NCBI RefSeq assembly: GCF_900111375.1
Contig: NZ_FOHB01000004.1
Coordinates: forward strand, 124,001-188,000
Length of the DNA stretch: 64,000 nucleotides
Direction of reading: 5' to 3'
Origin: Pedococcus cremeus
GTDB taxonomy: Bacteria; Actinomycetota; Actinomycetes; Actinomycetales; Dermatophilaceae
In this document: positions 34,151 to 42,958 of the stretch, one piece after another
Layout of the letters: every line of letters starts with the position of its first letter
Numbering within the stretch: the first letter of the stretch is position 1
The notes under the pieces: generated by a model
Databases searched by the model: none
The model's input: only the letters and a program-made list of their open reading frames with translations
What the model was told of the DNA's origin: nothing
Position numbers and translations under genes: made by a program

Positions 34151-34720
34151 ATGAGAAGCCGTCTCGCGTCCCTGGTGTTGCGTGCTGCCCGTTGGACCCC
34201 GGTGGGAGAGGTGCCACGGACAGGAGTCCTGGTGGGAGCCCCACACACGTCCAACTGGGACTTCGTGATGATGCTGCTCATCATGTGGCGCGGCGGCGTC
34301 ACGCCCCGGGTGCTCATCAAGAAGGAGCTCTTCCGCGGCCCGCTGGGGTGGTTGCTGCACCGGCTCGGCGGCGTTCCCCTCGACCGGGAGAACCCCGGCA
34401 GTGTCGTGCGCGAGCTGGTCCACGAGGCCCGCAGCGGCGAGCCGTTCCTGCTGGTCCTCGCCGCCGAGGGGACGCGCAAGAAGGGCGACTACTGGAAGTC
34501 GGGGTTCTGGCGACTCGCTCGCGCGGCGAAGCTCCCCATAGCCCTCGCGTTCATCGACGGGCCTTCCCGCACCGCAGGCTTCGGACCGACCATCACCGCC
34601 ACGTCCGACGTCGTGGCCGACATGGACCAGATCCGCGAGTTCTACCGCGACAAGCGCGGCATCCACCCCGAGCTGCGCACCGAGCCCCGGCTCCGCGAGG
34701 AGCTGCGGACCGGGCGCTGA
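34151..34720 (+). CDS. 1-acyl-glycerol-3-phosphate acyltransferase-like protein
   Basis: PlsC-type acyltransferase of 189 residues, shorter than typical PlsC. It has the catalytic HTSNWDF (HX4D, about residues 32-37), the phosphate-binding LAAEGTRKKGD (about 103-113), and GGVPLDRENP. It resembles the short 'glycerol acyltransferase' group without an N-terminal membrane helix. It would transfer an acyl chain from acyl-CoA or acyl-ACP to a lysolipid. Confidence 0.85.
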   Translation: MRSRLASLVLRAARWTPVGEVPRTGVLVGAPHTSNWDFVMMLLIMWRGGVTPRVLIKKELFRGPLGWLLHRLGGVPLDRENPGSVVRELVHEARSGEPFLLVLAAEGTRKKGDYWKSGFWRLARAAKLPIALAFIDGPSRTAGFGPTITATSDVVADMDQIREFYRDKRGIHPELRTEPRLREELRTGR

Positions 34721-34724
34721 ACCG

Positions 34725-35117
34725 TCAGCCGACCTGCTCGCGCGGGGCCACCAGCGACAGCCACGCGCTCGATCCCGTGGTGATGTAGTTGCCGGCACTC
34801 GCGCCGAGGGCGAGCCGGCGCCGCAGCTCGCGCATCAGCTCCTCGTTGCTGGTGTCGACGAGGCTCGCGCCCGGGCCCTCCTCGTCGACGGACAGGCCGC
34901 ACGCCTCGGCGGCCCGCAGCACCAGCTCGCGCGCCGGCACGTGCAGGGCACGAGCGACGGCGTCGATGACCTGCGAGCTCGGCCAGTCGGCCAGCCAGTC
35001 ACGGGTGAGGATCGGCATCAGGTCGCTCTCGTCGAGCCCAGCGGCCTTGGTGAGGTCCGTCAGTGTCCAGCCGCGCCAGTCCATCTCGGCCTGTACGTAG
35101 GCCCCGAGTCGGTTCAT
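34725..35117 (-). CDS. XRE-like DNA-binding protein
   Basis: Protein of 130 residues. The N-terminal half looks like a Cro/CI helix-turn-helix (MDWRGWTLTDLTKAAGLDESDLMPIL, key part LTDLTKAAGLDESDL), followed by a helical part with VARALHVPARELVLRAAEACG and an RRRLALGASAGN segment. The ATG at 35117 follows GGAGAGGGAG. It ends 4 bases after the convergent acyltransferase stop. Targets unknown. Confidence 0.65.
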   Translation of the reverse strand: MNRLGAYVQAEMDWRGWTLTDLTKAAGLDESDLMPILTRDWLADWPSSQVIDAVARALHVPARELVLRAAEACGLSVDEEGPGASLVDTSNEELMRELRRRLALGASAGNYITTGSSAWLSLVAPREQVG

Positions 35118-35622
35118 CGCACTCCCTCTCCTCGTCCGCCTGCCCCGTCGCCGGCGAAGGTGCTCCGACCCGCGGCCCGGTGGGCCCGGCATCCAGTGCA
35201 CCTAGACGCATTCAACGGAAGCAAACGCACGCTAGAAACGTTCTTTACTGTCCCTTGACCTGAGGGTGACCGTCCCTTTGCAGAGGCTCCTCCGTACGGT
35301 GGAGCGGGCCACCCGGCCGAACGGCGCCTCGGCATCGTCCCTTGCGTGGCCTCCGGGAGGGACCGGAGGGAGCGTCGCGGGGCGGCGTTGGGTGGGGGTG
35401 GGCACCGCCCCGCGACAGCTGTGAAACGCAGCGCCTCGGTGACGACGGCGAGGCTGCCTGCTCGCTCAAGCTGCCCCCCGCGTTCACCACCTCAGCGGCT
35501 GTACCCTCGACGATCCTCGCGCCGCCCCACCACGGCCAGCCTTTTGGTCCTTTCTTGACGATTCCTGCCCCCAATGGTGACCGTGCCGCGATCGGCGGCA
35601 GACGACACGCGATGATGCGCTC
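35118..35622. other. 505-base intergenic region without a supported gene
   Basis: This divergent gap between the XRE-like gene and the UbiB kinase gene has a relatively AT-rich patch at 35205-35255 (including TAGAAACGTTCTTTACTG) and a TTGACC at 35255 that could be promoter parts. Short frames, including one of 94 codons entering the kinase gene, show no protein-like character. No repeat or RNA structure was recognised. Confidence 0.5.
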
Positions 35623-37305
35623 ATGACCCCGCCGCTCAACCCTGTCCTCGCGGGCCGGTATGCCGCCCTCGCCCGCCTCCTCGTCCGCCACGGCCGCTCT
35701 GACGTCGTCTCCGGCGCCGGCTTCGACGAGTTCCTCGTCGAGCAGGAGCGCCCCACCGGCGACGTGGAGTCCGCCGAGGAGCTGGCCGACGACCTCGAGC
35801 GCATGGGACCGACCTACATCAAGCTGGGCCAGCTGCTCTCCACCCGCGTCGACCTGCTCCCGCCCGCCTACACCGAGGCCCTGGCGCGGCTGCAGGACCG
35901 GGTGGAGCCGTTCCCCTTCGAGCAGGCGCGGGAGATCGTCGAGGAGGAGCTGGGGGTCTCGATCCGCAACGCGTTCGCCGAGTTCGACGAGACGCCGCTG
36001 GCCGCCGCCTCGCTGGGCCAGGTGCACCGGGCCACCCTCCGCAGCGGTCGCGAGGTCGTGGTGAAGGTGCAGCGCCCGGGCATCCGCGAGACCGTGCGCG
36101 ACGACATGCAGGCCCTGACGAAGCTGGCCGAGTTCGCCGACAACCACACCGACGTCGGCCGCCGCTACGGCTTCGGGCAGCTGCTCGCGCAGTTCCGCCG
36201 CTCGCTCGCCGCCGAGCTCGACTACCAGCGAGAGGCCGCGAACCTCCTGCGCCTGCGCACGCTCATCCGCGACCACCCGCACCTGCACGTGCCGGAGCCC
36301 GTCGCCGACTACACGAGCAGCCGGGTGCTGACCATGGACTTCGTGCCCGGCCGCAAGGTCACCGACGTCGGGCCTCTCGGCCTGCTCGACGTCGACGGCG
36401 AACCCCTGGTGCGCGACCTGTTCAACGCCTACCTGCACATGATCCTCGTCGACGGGTTCCTCCACGCCGACCCCCACCCGGGCAACGTCCTGCTGACCCC
36501 TGACGGGCGGCTCGCCCTCCTCGACCTGGGCATGGTGGCCACGGTGCCCCCACGCATGCAGGACAGCCTGGTCAAGCTGCTGCTCGCCATCGGGGACGGT
36601 GACGGCGACGAGGCCGCCACGGTGCTCGCGACGATGGGCTCCCCGCTCGAGGGCTACGACGCCGCCCGGTTCCGCGAGGACGTCGCGGCCCTGGTGACCC
36701 GTTCGGTGTCCATGGGCGGCGACGTCCAGGCCGGTGCCGTGCTCGTGGAGCTGAGCCGGCTCTCCGGCACCCACGGGCTGCGCCCCCCCGCCGAGATGGC
36801 CATGGTCGGCAAGGCGCTGCTCAACCTCGACCAGGTGACCCAGCACCTCGACCCCGCCTTCGCACCCGCCGAGGCCATCCGCGAGAGCGTCGCCGACATC
36901 ATGAGCAGCGGCATGCGGGTCTCCCCGAGCGGCATCATGGCCGCAGCGATCGACGCGAAGGAGTTCACCGCGAACTTCCCGCGCCGCGCCAACAAGGTCA
37001 TGCAGAGCCTGGCGGAGGGAACCTTCTCGGTGCGCGTCGACGCCGTCGACGAGGCCCGCCTGCTGCACGTGCTGCAGCGCCTGGCGAACCGGCTCACCAC
37101 CGGCGTCGTGCTCGCCGCCCTGGTCGTGGGCGCGGCCCTCATGATGCAGGTACCCACGAGCTCCCGGATCCTCGGCTACCCCGCCATCGCCATGGTCTTC
37201 TTCCTCCTCGCGGCCGTCGGCGGAGCGGCCCTCGTCGCCTCCATCCTCGTCACCGACCGCAAGATCGCCCGCCAGGAGGGACGCGCGCGCGACCCGCGCC
37301 TCTGA
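35623..37305 (+). CDS. ABC1/UbiB (AarF) family atypical kinase
   Basis: Protein of 560 residues. The family's KxGQ motif is in GPTYIKLGQLLSTRVDLLP (about residues 64-82), the Ala-rich loop is AAASLGQVHRA, the ATP-site Lys is in VVKVQRPG, and the catalytic/metal motif is LHADPHPGN with a following LDLGMVA. Two C-terminal membrane helices (about 493-540) anchor it. Such proteins are ATPases needed for isoprenoid-quinone or other lipid metabolism; menaquinone is the likely context in this organism. Confidence 0.9.
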   Translation: MTPPLNPVLAGRYAALARLLVRHGRSDVVSGAGFDEFLVEQERPTGDVESAEELADDLERMGPTYIKLGQLLSTRVDLLPPAYTEALARLQDRVEPFPFEQAREIVEEELGVSIRNAFAEFDETPLAAASLGQVHRATLRSGREVVVKVQRPGIRETVRDDMQALTKLAEFADNHTDVGRRYGFGQLLAQFRRSLAAELDYQREAANLLRLRTLIRDHPHLHVPEPVADYTSSRVLTMDFVPGRKVTDVGPLGLLDVDGEPLVRDLFNAYLHMILVDGFLHADPHPGNVLLTPDGRLALLDLGMVATVPPRMQDSLVKLLLAIGDGDGDEAATVLATMGSPLEGYDAARFREDVAALVTRSVSMGGDVQAGAVLVELSRLSGTHGLRPPAEMAMVGKALLNLDQVTQHLDPAFAPAEAIRESVADIMSSGMRVSPSGIMAAAIDAKEFTANFPRRANKVMQSLAEGTFSVRVDAVDEARLLHVLQRLANRLTTGVVLAALVVGAALMMQVPTSSRILGYPAIAMVFFLLAAVGGAALVASILVTDRKIARQEGRARDPRL

Positions 37306-37342
37306 ACCCGCCCCCTCCGCGCCCCGGCGCGCCACCGGCGCT

Positions 37343-37771
37343 ATGGTCACGGCCGTGACCAGCAGAAACGCGAGGCGGTATGCCGCGTGGCCCGCCACCT
37401 GCGCCCTGCTCGCCCTGACGGGGTGCGCAGGCCAGGGATCGGTCGAGGACCGCCCCGCCGCCGACGCCGCCGAACACTTCGCCCGTGACGTCGGGTCGGA
37501 CCCGTCAGCCGCCTGCGGGCTGCTCGCGCCCCAGACCCGGGTCAAGCTCGAGGACGAGCACGGCCCCTGCGTGCAGGCGCTGCCCGGCAGCAAGGTTCCC
37601 CACGACGCCGGGTCGGTGCGCGAGGTGAAGGTCTACGGCAAGGACGCCGTGGCCCACCTCGAGCGCGACACCGTCTTCCTGGCCCGGTTCGACGACGGGT
37701 GGCGGGTCACCGCCGCCGGGTGCACCCCGAACGGCGACCGTCCCTACGACTGCGACGTGGAGGGGAGCTGA
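37343..37771 (+). CDS. Small putative lipoprotein
   Basis: Product of 142 residues. A signal peptide ends in the lipobox LALTGCAGQ (Cys about 28), and the mature part has three more Cys pairs or singles (AACGLL, GPCVQ, AGCTPN ... YDCDVEG). An alternative GTG start at 37355 gives a more usual signal length. Two bases after its stop comes the start of a 27-residue membrane peptide, so these genes form an operon with the DUF6766 gene. Function unknown. Confidence 0.72.
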   Translation: MVTAVTSRNARRYAAWPATCALLALTGCAGQGSVEDRPAADAAEHFARDVGSDPSAACGLLAPQTRVKLEDEHGPCVQALPGSKVPHDAGSVREVKVYGKDAVAHLERDTVFLARFDDGWRVTAAGCTPNGDRPYDCDVEGS

Positions 37772-37773
37772 CG

Positions 37774-37857
37774 ATGCGACCCATGTTCACGGCATACCTG
37801 GTCTTCATCGCCGCCGGCCTGGCGTACTGCATCACCATGGGGGTGCTGGCCCGATGA
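37774..37857 (+). CDS. 27-residue membrane peptide
   Basis: ATG 37774 to TGA 37857 encodes 27 residues: MRPMFTAYLVFIAAGLAYC followed by ITMGVLAR, a single membrane helix. It has GGAGG directly upstream (AGGGGAGCTG) and its stop overlaps the start of the DUF6766 gene (ATGA), so it is translated and coupled. It is too short for usual gene finders. It could be a subunit or translational leader of the next protein. Confidence 0.7.
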   Translation: MRPMFTAYLVFIAAGLAYCITMGVLAR

Positions 37858-38558
37858 CGCGGCGGCAGGGACGGGTGGGCCCGACGAGGCCGCGCCTGCG
37901 CGAGAACGGGCTCAGCCTCTTCTTCGGCGCCATCCTGCTCCTCTCCCTGGTGGGGCAGGCCTTCACCGGCCAGGCGGGCTACAACGATCAGGCGCTCGAC
38001 TCGGGGCTGCCGACCTTCACCCTGGTCGAGTACGTCACGTCGTCGCAGTTCGCCGTCGACGTCGCGGAGAACTGGCAGTCGGAGTACCTGCAGTTCCTGC
38101 TCTTCATCCTGCTGACCATCTACCTCTTCCAGAAGGGCTCGACAGAGTCCAAGCCGCTGGACAAGAGGGGGCGCGAGTCCGACGAGGACCAGAAGGTGGC
38201 CGAGCACGCGCAGCCGGACTCACCGGCCTGGGCCAAGGTGCGCGGCTGGCGGTTGAGCCTGTACTCGCACTCGCTCGGCCTCACGATGGGCCTCATCTTC
38301 GTGCTGTCCTGGCTGGCGCAGTTCGTCGCCGGGCACAGCGCGTACAACGCCGAGCAGATCCAGCAGCTCAGCGACCCGCTCGGCTGGACCGACTACCTGC
38401 TGGCGCCGGACTTCTGGAACCGCACGCTGCAGAACTGGCAGTCGGAGTTCCTCGCCGTCGGCAGCATGGTGGTGCTCAGCATCTACCTGCGCGAGCGCGG
38501 GTCACCGGAGTCCAAGCCTGTCGGTGAGCCGCACGGGTCGACCGGCAGCCAGGGCTGA
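37854..38558 (+). CDS. DUF6766 family membrane protein (internally duplicated)
   Basis: Protein of 234 residues built from two alike halves. Half 1 has NGLSLFFGAILLLSLVGQ, GQAGYN, YVTSSQFAVDVAENWQSEYLQF and the basic end KGSTESKP. Half 2 has SLGLTMGLIFVLSWLAQ, GHSAYN, FWNRTLQNWQSEFLAV and RGSPESKP. Each half has two membrane helices and a conserved ENWQSE-type motif. Function unknown. It is translationally coupled to a 27-residue peptide gene. Confidence 0.8.
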   Translation: MTRRQGRVGPTRPRLRENGLSLFFGAILLLSLVGQAFTGQAGYNDQALDSGLPTFTLVEYVTSSQFAVDVAENWQSEYLQFLLFILLTIYLFQKGSTESKPLDKRGRESDEDQKVAEHAQPDSPAWAKVRGWRLSLYSHSLGLTMGLIFVLSWLAQFVAGHSAYNAEQIQQLSDPLGWTDYLLAPDFWNRTLQNWQSEFLAVGSMVVLSIYLRERGSPESKPVGEPHGSTGSQG

Positions 38559-38693
38559 CGGTCAGCGGGTGACGGCCAGCGAGTGATGACGAGGGGTCGT
38601 CCACCCGGCCGGCTGGCGCTGGTCCCCTGCGTCCAGCAGCCAGCCGTGGTCCGGTGGAAGACCTGGTGGAGGAACCGGCGGTGCGTCGCGACG

Positions 38694-38882
38694 TCAGAGG
38701 ACGTCGGAGAGCAGCGCGCGGACCTCGGCCTCGCGGTAGCGGCGGTGGCCACCCAGGGTGCGGATGGAGTTCAGCTTTCCAGCCTTGGCCCAGCGGGTCA
38801 CCGTCTTCGGGTCGACGCGGAAAAGCGAGGCCACCTCGGCAGGGGTGAGCAGCTTCTCGGCCTCAGTGGGGCGAGCGACCAT
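38694..38882 (-). CDS. bldC: BldC-type MerR-family DNA-binding protein
   Basis: Protein of 62 residues, the full length of BldC: LLTPAEVASLFRVDPKTVTRWAKAGKL, then SIRTLGGHRRYREAEVRALL. It is a one-domain winged helix that binds direct repeats and governs development in Streptomyces. Its neighbours (amino-acid dehydrogenase, DUF3073, purM, purF) match the Streptomyces bldC locus as I recall it, which supports the name. It is divergent from the dehydrogenase gene. Confidence 0.93.
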   Translation of the reverse strand: MVARPTEAEKLLTPAEVASLFRVDPKTVTRWAKAGKLNSIRTLGGHRRYREAEVRALLSDVL

Positions 38883-39075
38883 GATTTCTCCTCAGGGGTA
38901 GTGCAGACCTCAATAATCGGACAACCGCCGCACATACGGAACAACCCACACGGGTGGTCGTTAATAGCCCAAAGGGACTAGTCCGACTAAGCCACTGCTG
39001 TCGGGAATACGCTGTGACTGGCGCGCGACCCGCGCCACGTCCACCGCGCACCACCGAGCTCTAGGAGTCACCACC

Positions 39076-40242
39076 GTGACCACGTCCTCGTCGTCCTCGT
39101 CGCCGTCTGCCACGTCGCCGTCCAGCACAGCGCCGTCCGCCACCTCCCCTTCGTCGTCGCCCTCCACCGCGACCGCCTCTCTCTCCCAGCACGAGCAGGT
39201 CGTGTTCTGCCACGACAAGGCCACCGGGCTGCGAGCCATCATCGGCATCTACAGCACGGCGCTCGGGCCGGCCCTGGGCGGGACGCGGTTCTACCCGTAC
39301 GCCTCCGAGGAGGCGGCGCTCGACGACGTGCTGCGGCTGTCGAAGGGCATGGCCTACAAGAACGCCGTCGCCGGGCTCGAGCTCGGTGGAGGCAAGGCGG
39401 TCATCATCGGCGACCCCGCCACGGACAAGAGCCCTGAGCTGCTGCGCGCCTACGGACGCTTCGTCGAGAGCCTGAACGGCCGCTACGTCACCGCCTGCGA
39501 CGTGGGCACCTACGTCGCCGACATGGACGTCGTGAGCGAGACCACCCGGTGGGCGACCGGCCGCTCCGAGGCCAACGGCGGCGCCGGCGACAGCTCGGTG
39601 CTCACGGCATACGGCGTCTTCCAGGGGCAGCGCGCCTGCGCGCAGCACCTCTGGGGCGACCCCACCCTCAAGGGACGCACCGTCGGCATCGCCGGCGTGG
39701 GCAAGGTGGGCCGGCTGCTGACCGGGCACCTCGTCGAGGACGGCGCCACGGTGGTGGTGACCGACGTCAACGAGCAGGCGCTGGCCGACCTGACGGCGAA
39801 GTACCCGCAGGTCGAGGTCGTCGCCGACGCGGCGGCCCTCGTGCGCGCCGACCTCGACGTCTACGCGCCGTGCGCCCTCGGCGGCGCCCTCGACGACGCC
39901 ACCGTGGAGGCGCTGACCGCCAAGGTCGTCTGCGGAGGCGCCAACAACCAGCTGGTCGACGAGGGCGAGGGCGGCACCGCCGACCGGCTCGCCGCCCGCG
40001 GCATCACCTACGCCCCCGACTTCCTCGTCAACGCCGGCGGCGTCATCCAGGTGAGCGACGAGCTCCACGGCTTCGACTTCGAGCGGGCCAAGAAGGGCGC
40101 CACCGCGATCTTCGACCACACCCTCGAGGTGCTCCGCACGGCCGACGAGCGTGGCATCACCCCTGCCGCGGCCGCCGACCACATCGCCGAGCAGCGGATG
40201 GCCGCCGCCGGCCGCGGCGGCATCTGGCTGCCCGCTCGCTGA
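39076..40242 (+). CDS. Glu/Leu/Phe/Val dehydrogenase (valine dehydrogenase-like)
   Basis: NAD-dependent amino-acid dehydrogenase of 388 residues. The substrate/catalytic region is [13 protein letters not shown], then [23 protein letters not shown] (key part [18 protein letters not shown], catalytic Lys); the NAD motif is [10 protein letters not shown], and APCALGGA and GGANNQL follow. It would deaminate branched-chain amino acids. Oddly, residues 3-35 are a low-complexity Ser/Thr/Pro tract absent from typical members. The GTG start at 39076 has a GGAG-like site; initiation at a later codon cannot be excluded. Confidence 0.9.
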   Translation: MTTSSSSSSPSATSPSSTAPSATSPSSSPSTATASLSQHEQVVFCHDKATGLRAIIGIYSTALGPALGGTRFYPYASEEAALDDVLRLSKGMAYKNAVAGLELGGGKAVIIGDPATDKSPELLRAYGRFVESLNGRYVTACDVGTYVADMDVVSETTRWATGRSEANGGAGDSSVLTAYGVFQGQRACAQHLWGDPTLKGRTVGIAGVGKVGRLLTGHLVEDGATVVVTDVNEQALADLTAKYPQVEVVADAAALVRADLDVYAPCALGGALDDATVEALTAKVVCGGANNQLVDEGEGGTADRLAARGITYAPDFLVNAGGVIQVSDELHGFDFERAKKGATAIFDHTLEVLRTADERGITPAAAADHIAEQRMAAAGRGGIWLPAR

Positions 40243-40263
40243 GGGGCTCCCGGCTCGGCCACC

Positions 40264-40298
40264 TGTCTCGACGCGCGGCGTGCCCGCGCGTCGAGACA
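40264..40298 (+). terminator. Terminator hairpin after amino-acid dehydrogenase gene
   Basis: TGTCTCGACGCGCGG (40264-40278) pairs with CCGCGCGTCGAGACA (40284-40298), a perfect 15-bp stem with a 5-base loop. Confidence 0.75.
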
Positions 40299-40353
40299 CC
40301 CGTCCGCCTGGTGGGCGGCAGGCGGCGACGAAACGCCGTCCGCCAGACAGGAC

Positions 40354-40378
40354 CAGCGACGCGAAACTTGCGTCGCTG
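40354..40378 (+). terminator. Second hairpin upstream of the DUF3073 transcript
   Basis: CAGCGACGC (40354-40362) and GCGTCGCTG (40370-40378) form a 9-bp stem around GAAACTT. It may be a second terminator or an operator; it lies just before the -10 like TATACA at 40401. Confidence 0.5.
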
Positions 40379-40400
40379 ATGTAGCGTTAGCACCACGACA

Positions 40401-40496
40401 TATACACGATTCCCGGGACCGCTCCGTGGAGTCGAAGGACTGTAGGTCCTCCGACTGGGCGATGCCGTCCCGGCAGACGCATGAGGGGGTCACGCC
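40401..40496 (+). ncRNA. Structured 5' leader of the DUF3073 gene
   Basis: A -10 like TATACA (40401-40406) is followed at the expected start site by a compact fold. CCGGGAC (40413-40419) closes with GTCCCGG (40467-40473). Inside, AGTCG-A-AGGAC (40430-40440) pairs with GTCCT-C-CGACT (40446-40456) around a 5-base loop, and short GCTCC/GGAG and GGC/GCC hairpins flank it. The ribosome site GAGGGGG lies after the fold. It looks like a regulatory multibranch RNA; ligand and class unknown. Confidence 0.6.
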
Positions 40497-40694
40497 ATGG
40501 GGCGCGGCCGGGCCAAAGCCAAGCAGACGAAGGTCGCTCGGGAGCTGAAGTACTTCTCTCCGAACACCGATCTCAGCGCGCTTGAGCGAGAACTACACGG
40601 CGGTTCGTACAAGCAGCCGGAGCGAGCCTCCGACGACCTCGACGAGACCGACGACTACGACGACTACGGGAAGTGGACGTCGAGCCAGGCTTGA
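40497..40694 (+). CDS. DUF3073 family protein
   Basis: Small protein of 65 residues: a very basic start (MGRGRAKAKQTKVARELKY, nucleic-acid-binding look), then FSPNTDLSALERELHG, and an acidic Asp-rich end (DDLDETDDYDDYGKW). This is the conserved actinobacterial DUF3073 family that lies near purM and bldC. Function unknown; a role in translation or RNA handling would fit the basic/acidic split but is a guess. Confidence 0.88.
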   Translation: MGRGRAKAKQTKVARELKYFSPNTDLSALERELHGGSYKQPERASDDLDETDDYDDYGKWTSSQA

Positions 40695-40896
40695 CCTGGT
40701 TCACCACCCATCGTCACCTCATGCTCGGGCCTGAGCCCGTGTGAGCTCGTCGGGCGCTGCGGTGCACGCAGGTCGTGCGCCGCAGCGCTCCGCTGAGGAC
40801 GGTCGCCTGCGCAGGTGTCATGCTGCGCGCTCACCCCGCACGCCCCCACGAGTGTCGTGCTGCGCGCGCAACCGGACGGTCTGGCACGCTGCGGCC

Positions 40897-42390
40897 ATGA
40901 GCACCAGTTCCGTCCTGAGTGACCGCGAGCGCCGGCTGGTCGAGACCAACGGCATCGAGGTCATCGCGGAGTCCGAGCGCACCGGCCGGGCACGCGACCT
41001 GTTCTGGCCGTGGTTCGCGGCCAACGTGTCCGTGTTCGGCCTCAGCTGGGGCGCCTTCGTCCTCGACTTCGGCATCTCCTTCTGGCAGGCGGTGCTGGTC
41101 GGCGTCGTCGGCGTCGTGCTGTCGTTCGCCGTGTGCGGTGTCATCGCCATCGCGGGCAAGCGCAGCTCCACCCCCACGATGGTCCTCAGCCGTGCCGCGT
41201 TCGGCGTCCGGGGCCAGAAGGTGCCCGGCGTCGTCTCGTGGCTGCTGTCGATCGGCTGGGAGACCGTGCTGGCCATCCTGGCCACGCTGGCCACCGCCAC
41301 GGTGCTCACCCGCCTCGGCTGGGGCGGCGGGACCACCACCAAGGTGCTGGCGGCCGTCGTCGTCGCGGCGCTGGTCGTGGCCGCCTCCGTCATGGGCTAC
41401 CACGTGATCATGCGCCTGCAGTCGGTGCTCACCTGGGTGACCGGGGCCCTGTCGGTGCTGTACATCCTCTTCACCCTCGACGAGGTGCGCTGGTCGACGG
41501 TCAGCGCCCTGCCGGGCGGGTCCGCGACGGCGGTGCTCGGCGCGTTCGTCATGGTCATGACCGGGTTCGGCCTGGGCTGGGTCAACATCGCCTCCGACTG
41601 GTCGCGGTACCTGCCGCGCCAGACCCCCGGCTCGCAGGTCGTCGTCTGGAACACGGTCGGTGGCTCGCTGGCTCCGGTCATCCTCGTCGTCTTCGGGCTG
41701 CTGCTGGCCGGCTCCTCCCCCGACCTGAAGAAGTCCATCGCGGCCGACCCCATCGGGGCGCTGGCAGCGGCCCTGCCCACGTGGTTCCTGCTGCCGTTCC
41801 TCGTCGTCGCCGTCCTGGGCCTGGTGAGCGGGGCCGTGCTGGGCATCTACTCCTCGGGGCTCACGCTCCTCTCGCTCGGGCTGCCGGTCCCCCGCCCGGC
41901 TGCCGCGGCCGTCGACGGCGTGCTGCTGACGCTCGGCACGTTCTACGTCGTGTTTGTGGCGAGTGAGACGTTCCTGACGCAGTTCCAGGGCTTCCTCATC
42001 ACCCTCGGCGTCCCGATCGCCGCCTGGGCGGGGATCGTGATGGCCGACATCGTGCTGCGCCGGCGCGACTACGACGAGCCCGCCCTCTTCGACAGCCGTG
42101 GCCGGTACGGCGACGTCAGCTGGTTCGCGGTGGGGCTCATGCTGCTGTGCTCGCTCGTCGGCTGGGGCCTGGTCACCAACACCAGCGCAGGCTGGCTCCA
42201 GTGGCAGGGCTACCTCCTGGGTCCCCTCGGTCTCGGCGGCAAGGAGGGCGACTGGGCGTATGCCGGGCTCGGAGTCCTCGTCTCCCTCGTCCTGGCGTTC
42301 GTGGCGTATGCCGCGCTGCGCCGGGGCACCGTGCGGCGCCAGGAGGACCTCGCGGTGGAGGACGTCAGGGCGGCGCAGGAGGTCTCCTGA
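40897..42390 (+). CDS. NCS1 family cytosine/purine/allantoin permease
   Basis: Membrane transporter of 497 residues with 12 predicted helices. It starts with IEVIAESERTGRARDLFWPWFAANVSVFGLSWG (key part RDLFWPWFAANVSVFG), the typical helix 1 of cytosine permease-like proteins, and has WVNIASDWSRYLP in helix 6. It imports nucleobases or related compounds. It overlaps by one base the gene of an isochorismatase-fold hydrolase, so both may serve one catabolic path for an imported amide or ureide. Confidence 0.88.
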   Translation: MSTSSVLSDRERRLVETNGIEVIAESERTGRARDLFWPWFAANVSVFGLSWGAFVLDFGISFWQAVLVGVVGVVLSFAVCGVIAIAGKRSSTPTMVLSRAAFGVRGQKVPGVVSWLLSIGWETVLAILATLATATVLTRLGWGGGTTTKVLAAVVVAALVVAASVMGYHVIMRLQSVLTWVTGALSVLYILFTLDEVRWSTVSALPGGSATAVLGAFVMVMTGFGLGWVNIASDWSRYLPRQTPGSQVVVWNTVGGSLAPVILVVFGLLLAGSSPDLKKSIAADPIGALAAALPTWFLLPFLVVAVLGLVSGAVLGIYSSGLTLLSLGLPVPRPAAAAVDGVLLTLGTFYVVFVASETFLTQFQGFLITLGVPIAAWAGIVMADIVLRRRDYDEPALFDSRGRYGDVSWFAVGLMLLCSLVGWGLVTNTSAGWLQWQGYLLGPLGLGGKEGDWAYAGLGVLVSLVLAFVAYAALRRGTVRRQEDLAVEDVRAAQEVS

Positions 42391-42947
42391 TGAGCAGGCC
42401 GTGGCTGGTCGTCATCGACATGCAGAACGTCTTCGGCGACCCCGACAGCGGGTGGGTGACCCCGCGGTTCCACGAGGCGGCTCGCCGGATCGCCCGGCTG
42501 GTCGAGGCCCACGGCAGCGACCGCACCGTCTTCACCCGCTTCGTGGCGCCGCTGGAGCCGACCGGCGCGTGGAGGGGCTACTACGAGACGTTCGGCTGGG
42601 CCCTGCAGCCGGCGTCCGACCCGCTCTACCGGATCACCGAGGACCTGCGGCCGCTCGTCGAGCACAGCGTCGAGGCGCACACCTTCGGCAAGTGGAACCA
42701 CGACCTCGTCGCCATCACAGGTCCCGAGCCCGAGCTGTTGGTCTGTGGGGTGGCCACCGACTGCTGCGTGCTGTCGACGGTGCTGCCGGCTGCCGACGCC
42801 GGCGCGTCGGTGACCGTCGTGACCGACGCCTGCGCCGGCTCCACCGACGGTGCCCACCAGAAGGCGCTCGACGTCATGGCGCTCTACCAGCCGCTGGTCT
42901 CGTTCACGACGACCGAGGAGCTCGTCGCCGCCAGCGTCGGCCACTGA
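42390..42947 (+). CDS. Isochorismatase-fold cysteine hydrolase
   Basis: Protein of 185 residues with the triad of the family: Asp in VVIDMQNVF (about 10), Lys in FGKWNHDL (about 94) and Cys in GVATDCCVLSTVLPA (about 128). Such enzymes hydrolyse amides (nicotinamidase, ureidoacrylate or N-carbamoyl substrates). Coupling with an NCS1 permease gene (TGATG) suggests breakdown of an imported nucleobase derivative. Confidence 0.87.
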   Translation: MSRPWLVVIDMQNVFGDPDSGWVTPRFHEAARRIARLVEAHGSDRTVFTRFVAPLEPTGAWRGYYETFGWALQPASDPLYRITEDLRPLVEHSVEAHTFGKWNHDLVAITGPEPELLVCGVATDCCVLSTVLPAADAGASVTVVTDACAGSTDGAHQKALDVMALYQPLVSFTTTEELVAASVGH

Positions 42948-42958
42948 CGGCCGGCCAG

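Noticed and set aside
31802-34720. A 972-codon open frame on the plus strand
   Set aside because: It runs through OsmC out of frame and antisense to the acyl-CoA ligase; only its last 190 codons (from 34151) encode a recognisable protein. Long stop-free antisense frames are normal at this GC content.
35342-35626. A 94-codon frame upstream of the UbiB kinase gene
   Set aside because: No ribosome site, unbalanced composition, no domain features, and it overlaps the well-supported start of the kinase gene.
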